A model generated the notes under the pieces. That model did not search any database, had not been told where the DNA came from, and was given only the letters and a program-made list of their open reading frames with translations. From the NCBI GenBank assembly GCA_945901405.1, contig CAMDLH010000054.1, forward strand, positions 1-34,102: a stretch of 34,102 nucleotides of DNA, in the 5' to 3' direction. Below, piece after piece: positions 31,072 through 34,102 of the stretch (its first letter is position 1; the number at the start of each line of letters is the position of its first letter). The position numbers were made by a program, and so were the translations under genes. This DNA is from Bordetella parapertussis. GTDB taxonomy: Bacteria > Pseudomonadota > Gammaproteobacteria > Burkholderiales > SG8-41.

Positions 31072-32022
31072 ATGAGCTTACGTTATACATGTATTGCGCT
31101 GTTGATCGCCGGGGATGCGCAGGCGCAGACGCAAACATACCCAACCAAACCCCTGCGCATGTTGACCGCCGAGCCGGGCGGCGGCAGTGATGTCGCGGCG
31201 CGCATCGTCGCGCAAGGTTTGTCGGCCGCACTTGGTCAACAGGTCGTGGTCGATAATCGCGTCGGCGGCATCAACATCGCAAGCATCGCGGCGAACGCCG
31301 CGCCCGATGGCTACACGCTGCTCACCTACAGCAACACGCTGTGGATGATCCCGCTGATGCGCGCGCAGACGCCGTACGATCCGGTGCGCGATTTCGCACC
31401 GGTGACGCACATCGGCGGCTCGGTGATGGTGCTGGTGACGCATCCGTCGGTGCCGGTTAATTCCGTCAAGGAGCTCATCGCGCTGGCAAAGGCCAAACCG
31501 GGTGAATTCAATTTTGCATCCGGGCCGTCGGGCGCGATACCGCATCTGGCGGGCGAGTTGTTTAAATTCATGGCCGATCTGCGCATCACGCAGGTGGCGT
31601 ATCGCGGCGTTGGCGTTGCGGTCACCGACGTGATCGGCGGGCGCGTGCAGATGATGTTCCCCAATGCGAGTGCCGCGTTGCCGCATGCGAAGTCGGGCCG
31701 ATTGCGCGCGCTGGCGGTGACCAGCGCACAGCCCACACCGCTGGCACCGGGGCTGCCGACGATGGCTGAATCCGGCTTGCCCGGCTATGAATGCAGCTCG
31801 GCGTATGCGACGCTGGCGCCGGCGAAAACCCCAGCGGTGATCGTGCGGCGGCTTAATCAGGAGATCACCGCGTATCTGAAGCGCGCGGACGTGCGCGAGA
31901 AATTTCTCGCCGCCAGCACCGAGATCGCCGCTACCACGCCGGAGGGCCTGCATCAATTGATGAGCGCGGAGATCGCGCGCTTCGGCAAGGTGATCAAGGC
32001 CGCCAACATCAAGCTGGATTAA
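31072..32022 (+). CDS. Bug-family periplasmic solute receptor 12
   Basis: 316 residues with a short signal peptide, cleaved after AQA near residue 18. Motifs: PTKPLRMLTAEPGGGSDVAAR, VDNRVGGINIASI (the usual GASG is GGIN), APDGYTLLTYSN, HPSVPVNSVKELIALAKAKPGEF and TQVAYRGVG for HVPYKG. No ribosome binding site is visible in the AT-rich leader TAAAAATATCAATAAAAAC. It is 16 bases after Bug 11 and 14 bases before the amidohydrolase gene, suggesting a transcript of receptor, receptor, hydrolase. The altered loops imply a ligand different from the typical ones. Confidence 0.95.
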   Translation: MSLRYTCIALLIAGDAQAQTQTYPTKPLRMLTAEPGGGSDVAARIVAQGLSAALGQQVVVDNRVGGINIASIAANAAPDGYTLLTYSNTLWMIPLMRAQTPYDPVRDFAPVTHIGGSVMVLVTHPSVPVNSVKELIALAKAKPGEFNFASGPSGAIPHLAGELFKFMADLRITQVAYRGVGVAVTDVIGGRVQMMFPNASAALPHAKSGRLRALAVTSAQPTPLAPGLPTMAESGLPGYECSSAYATLAPAKTPAVIVRRLNQEITAYLKRADVREKFLAASTEIAATTPEGLHQLMSAEIARFGKVIKAANIKLD

Positions 32023-32036
32023 ACAACGGAACAATC

Positions 32037-33053
32037 ATGCCCACGAAAAAATCCAAGGTAAAACGCATCGACGTACACAGCCACGTCGTACCGAAAGAAA
32101 TGCTGGATGCACTGACCGCGCAGCCTGGGCGTTTCGGCATGCGCTACATCGACGAGGCGGGGCATCGCCGCGTGGCCAAGGATGGCGGCGGCGGGCAGCC
32201 GGTGTTCGATGAATTCTTCGATGCGGCGGCGAAGGTGCGCGGGATGGATCGCAAGGGGCTGGACGTGTCGATGATCTCGCCCGCGCCCATTGTGTATTTT
32301 TACTGGCTCGATGCCGATGCCGGACTCGAAGCCGCGCGCATCGTCAACGACGGCATCGCCAACATGGCGGCGCAATTTCCGGATCGCTTGATGGGGCTGG
32401 GCACGCTGCCAATGCAAAACCCGGACGCCGCCGTGGCGGAGCTGGAGCGCATCGTCAAGCAACACGGCTTTCGCGGCATCGAGCTCGGCACCTCGGTGGA
32501 GAACGAGCAGGTCGCCGACGCGCGCTTTCGTCCGGTGCTGCGCCGCGCGCAGGAACTGGGCGTGTTCATCTTCGCGCACCCGTATTCAAATTCAGGCGTG
32601 TGCAATCTCGACGATTATTATCTTTCCAACCTCATCGGCAATCCGCTGCAAACCACGCTGATGGTGTCGCACCTGATGTTCGGCGGCGTGCTCGATGAAC
32701 TGAAGCAACTGAAAATCTGTCTCGCGCACGGCGGCGGTTACGTGCCCTACCAGATCGGGCGCTTCAACCACGGCCACAAGGTGCGCAAGGAGACGCGCGC
32801 GCTGACCAAGACCAAACCCAATGCGCTGCTGCGGCGCTTTTACTACGACGCGCTGACGCACGATGCGCGTGCGTTGCGTTATCTGATTGACCTTGTTGGT
32901 TCGGATCGCGTGGTGCTTGGCACGGATGCGCCGTTCGACATGGGTGAAGAACATCCGGTTGAGATGTTGGGCAAGGTGGCGCGGTTGAGCGCGAAAGATC
33001 GCGATCAGGTGTTGGGAAAAACGGCGCTCAAATTGATTGGAAAACGTGCTTAA
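32037..33053 (+). CDS. Amidohydrolase 2 (ACMSD-like) family protein
   Basis: A 338-residue metal-dependent TIM-barrel protein of the amidohydrolase-2 family. The metal-site motif DVHSHVVP carries His14 and His16; further ligands are His181 (IFAHPYS), His231 (LAHGGG) and Asp297 (LGTDAPFDMG). This arrangement is that of aminocarboxymuconate semialdehyde decarboxylase and related gamma-resorcylate or 5-carboxyvanillate decarboxylases. A decarboxylation of an aromatic or muconate acid is the likely reaction. The start follows ACGGAACAATC. It directly follows Bug 12 and precedes Bug 13 across a REP repeat. Whether it works with the class II aldolase or CMD-like protein is unknown. Confidence 0.92.
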   Translation: MPTKKSKVKRIDVHSHVVPKEMLDALTAQPGRFGMRYIDEAGHRRVAKDGGGGQPVFDEFFDAAAKVRGMDRKGLDVSMISPAPIVYFYWLDADAGLEAARIVNDGIANMAAQFPDRLMGLGTLPMQNPDAAVAELERIVKQHGFRGIELGTSVENEQVADARFRPVLRRAQELGVFIFAHPYSNSGVCNLDDYYLSNLIGNPLQTTLMVSHLMFGGVLDELKQLKICLAHGGGYVPYQIGRFNHGHKVRKETRALTKTKPNALLRRFYYDALTHDARALRYLIDLVGSDRVVLGTDAPFDMGEEHPVEMLGKVARLSAKDRDQVLGKTALKLIGKRA

Positions 33054-33059
33054 CCAAAT

Positions 33060-33089
33060 CCGTCGTTCCAGCGCAGGCTGGAATGACGG
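33060..33089. repeat. REP-type palindrome, family A copy 6
   Basis: CCGTCGTTCCAGC (33060-33072), loop GCAG and GCTGGAATGACGG (33077-33089) form a 13-base stem with one G-T pair. It lies between the amidohydrolase and Bug 13 genes and could act as a mild terminator or mRNA stabiliser. Confidence 0.9.
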
Positions 33090-33126
33090 TGGCGGTAAAT
33101 CGAATTTGATTGCAAGAGGATAGATT

Positions 33127-34095
33127 ATGAAACACACACACTGGGTTGCCTTATGTGCTGTAGCGATTTCTCAATTTTCGTTTGCTCAACCCGCCGACAA
33201 CTTTCCCGCAAAATCCATCCGCGTCATCGTGCCACTAGCCGCGGGCGGCCCCAGCGACACCATGGCGCGCATACTCGCGGCGAAGTTGACCGAGGTCATC
33301 GGCCAAACCGTCATCGTCGATAATCGCCCCGGCGCCAGCGGCATCGTCGGCACGGAAATGCTGGTGAGGTCGCCGCCCGATGGCTACACCATGGCGCTGG
33401 TGTCGAACACGATTTCGTTAAACCCCGCCGTGTTCAAGAAACTGCCGTACGACACCGAGCGCGACGTGCAGCCGATTTCTCTGCTGGCGGCGACGCCGTA
33501 TTTGTTCAGCGTGCATCCTTCGCTGCCGGTGCGCAACGTGAAGGAACTGATCGCGCTGGCGAAGGCGCGGCCGGGGGAACTCAATCACGGCTCGGCGGGT
33601 GCTGGCACCGGGCCGCATCTGGCGATGGAAGTTTTTGCCTACCGCGCGGGCATCAAGGTGGTGCAGATCATCTACAAGGGCGGCGGCCCGGCGCTAAATG
33701 ATTTTATCGGCGGCCACACGCAGTTGTTCATGTCGAACATGGTGACCACCTTGCCGCAGCATCGCGCGGGGCGCATACGCGGCATCGCGATTTCCAAACC
33801 GCAGCGCTCGAAGGCCGCGCCGGATGTGCCGACAATTCACGAGACCGGCATGACGGATTTTGACGAAGGCGGGCAACATGGTCTCGTCGGTCCGGCGGGT
33901 ATTCCCAAGCCCGTGCTCGACAAACTTTACACGTCGATCGCAGCATCGATGCGCAGTCCCGAGGTGGTGCGCCGATTGTCTGATGATGGCTCGGACGCGG
34001 TCGCCAACACGCCCGATGAGTACCGCGCGCTGATCCGGCGCGAGCTTGCGAAGTGGACCAAGGTCGTGCAGGTGGCCGGCATTCCGCGTCAATAA
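33127..34095 (+). CDS. Bug-family periplasmic solute receptor 13
   Basis: 322 residues, ATG preceded by AAGAGGATAGATT. Signal peptide ends SFA-Q near residue 20. Motifs: PAKSIRVIVPLAAGGPSDTMAR, VDNRPGASGIVG, SPPDGYTMALV, HPSLPVRNVKELIALAKARPGEL and VQIIYKGGG for HVPYKG. The last lobe contains the atypical DEGGQHGLVGPAGIPKP. It sits alone after the REP hairpin, at the right end of the window, so the next gene is not visible. Its stop codon is followed by AAATATC, as is that of Bug 11. Confidence 0.95.
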   Translation: MKHTHWVALCAVAISQFSFAQPADNFPAKSIRVIVPLAAGGPSDTMARILAAKLTEVIGQTVIVDNRPGASGIVGTEMLVRSPPDGYTMALVSNTISLNPAVFKKLPYDTERDVQPISLLAATPYLFSVHPSLPVRNVKELIALAKARPGELNHGSAGAGTGPHLAMEVFAYRAGIKVVQIIYKGGGPALNDFIGGHTQLFMSNMVTTLPQHRAGRIRGIAISKPQRSKAAPDVPTIHETGMTDFDEGGQHGLVGPAGIPKPVLDKLYTSIAASMRSPEVVRRLSDDGSDAVANTPDEYRALIRRELAKWTKVVQVAGIPRQ

Positions 34096-34102
34096 AAATA
34101 TC

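Noticed and set aside
31078..32034. 318-codon minus-strand frame opposite Bug 12
   Set aside because: Mirror of the Bug gene; rich in Arg and His, no motif.
19034..33089. CRISPR array from regularly repeated palindromes
   Set aside because: The copies are thousands of bases apart, palindromic and lie in gene gaps; there are no spacers or cas genes.

Overview
This window looks like an accessory catabolic region from a high-GC betaproteobacterium, most likely Burkholderiales. The base composition is about 60% GC by eye. The main evidence is the very large number of Bug-type (TctC-like) periplasmic solute receptors, a family greatly expanded in that order. Palindromic repeats and a BrnT/BrnA module are consistent with this. 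I see no rRNA, tRNA, CRISPR array, transposase or phage gene.

The dominant feature is 13 separate Bug receptor genes in 34 kb. They lie at 1511-2476(-), 9098-10078(+), 12064-13080(-), 15164-16132(+), 19093-20064(+), 20137-21105(-), 23133-24128(-), 24186-25163(-), 25160-26128(-), 27860-28834(+), 30099-31055(+), 31072-32022(+) and 33127-34095(+). Each encodes an N-terminal signal peptide, and all but the most divergent copy (30099-31055) carry a full set of Bug motifs. No gene for the membrane subunits of a tripartite tricarboxylate transporter (TctA, TctB) is visible, so these are orphan receptors.

Layout. 1-950: start of an unknown gene, a DUF5329 protein and an AT-richer gap. 950-3558: a secreted GlcG/HbpS-like protein convergent with a TauD/TfdA-type dioxygenase and overlapping Bug. 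3732-5754: a carboxymuconolactone-decarboxylase-like protein, a small membrane protein and a CurA/PTGR-type reductase. 5755-6651: repeat remnants and a brnTA toxin-antitoxin pair with a predicted leaderless promoter. 6676-12027: a Gal80-like Gfo/Idh protein, divergent from a luciferase-like oxidoreductase, Bug, alpha/beta hydrolase and D-2-hydroxyacid dehydrogenase series. 12064-16132: SDR-Bug and CapA-Bug pairs, divergent from one another. 16178-18970: a three-gene heterotrimeric flavin/iron-sulfur dehydrogenase operon of the HCN synthase/opine oxidase type. 19093-26128: five Bug genes, a flavin reductase-like gene and a second Gfo/Idh oxidoreductase. 26369-27157: a class II aldolase. 27357-34095: a co-directional run of GNAT, Bug, mandelate-racemase-like enolase, Bug, Bug, amidohydrolase and Bug.

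The recurring unit is one periplasmic receptor beside one or two enzymes acting on carboxylates, hydroxyacids or aromatic breakdown products. Overlaps of 4-11 bases (TauD/Bug, CapA/Bug, GNAT/Bug, Bug/Bug, the dehydrogenase trio) argue for co-translation within modules. Palindromic intergenic repeats of one family sit at several module boundaries and may have helped assemble the array. No dedicated transcription factor other than BrnA was recognised. Substrates cannot be read from the sequence, so pathway assignments below are inferences.
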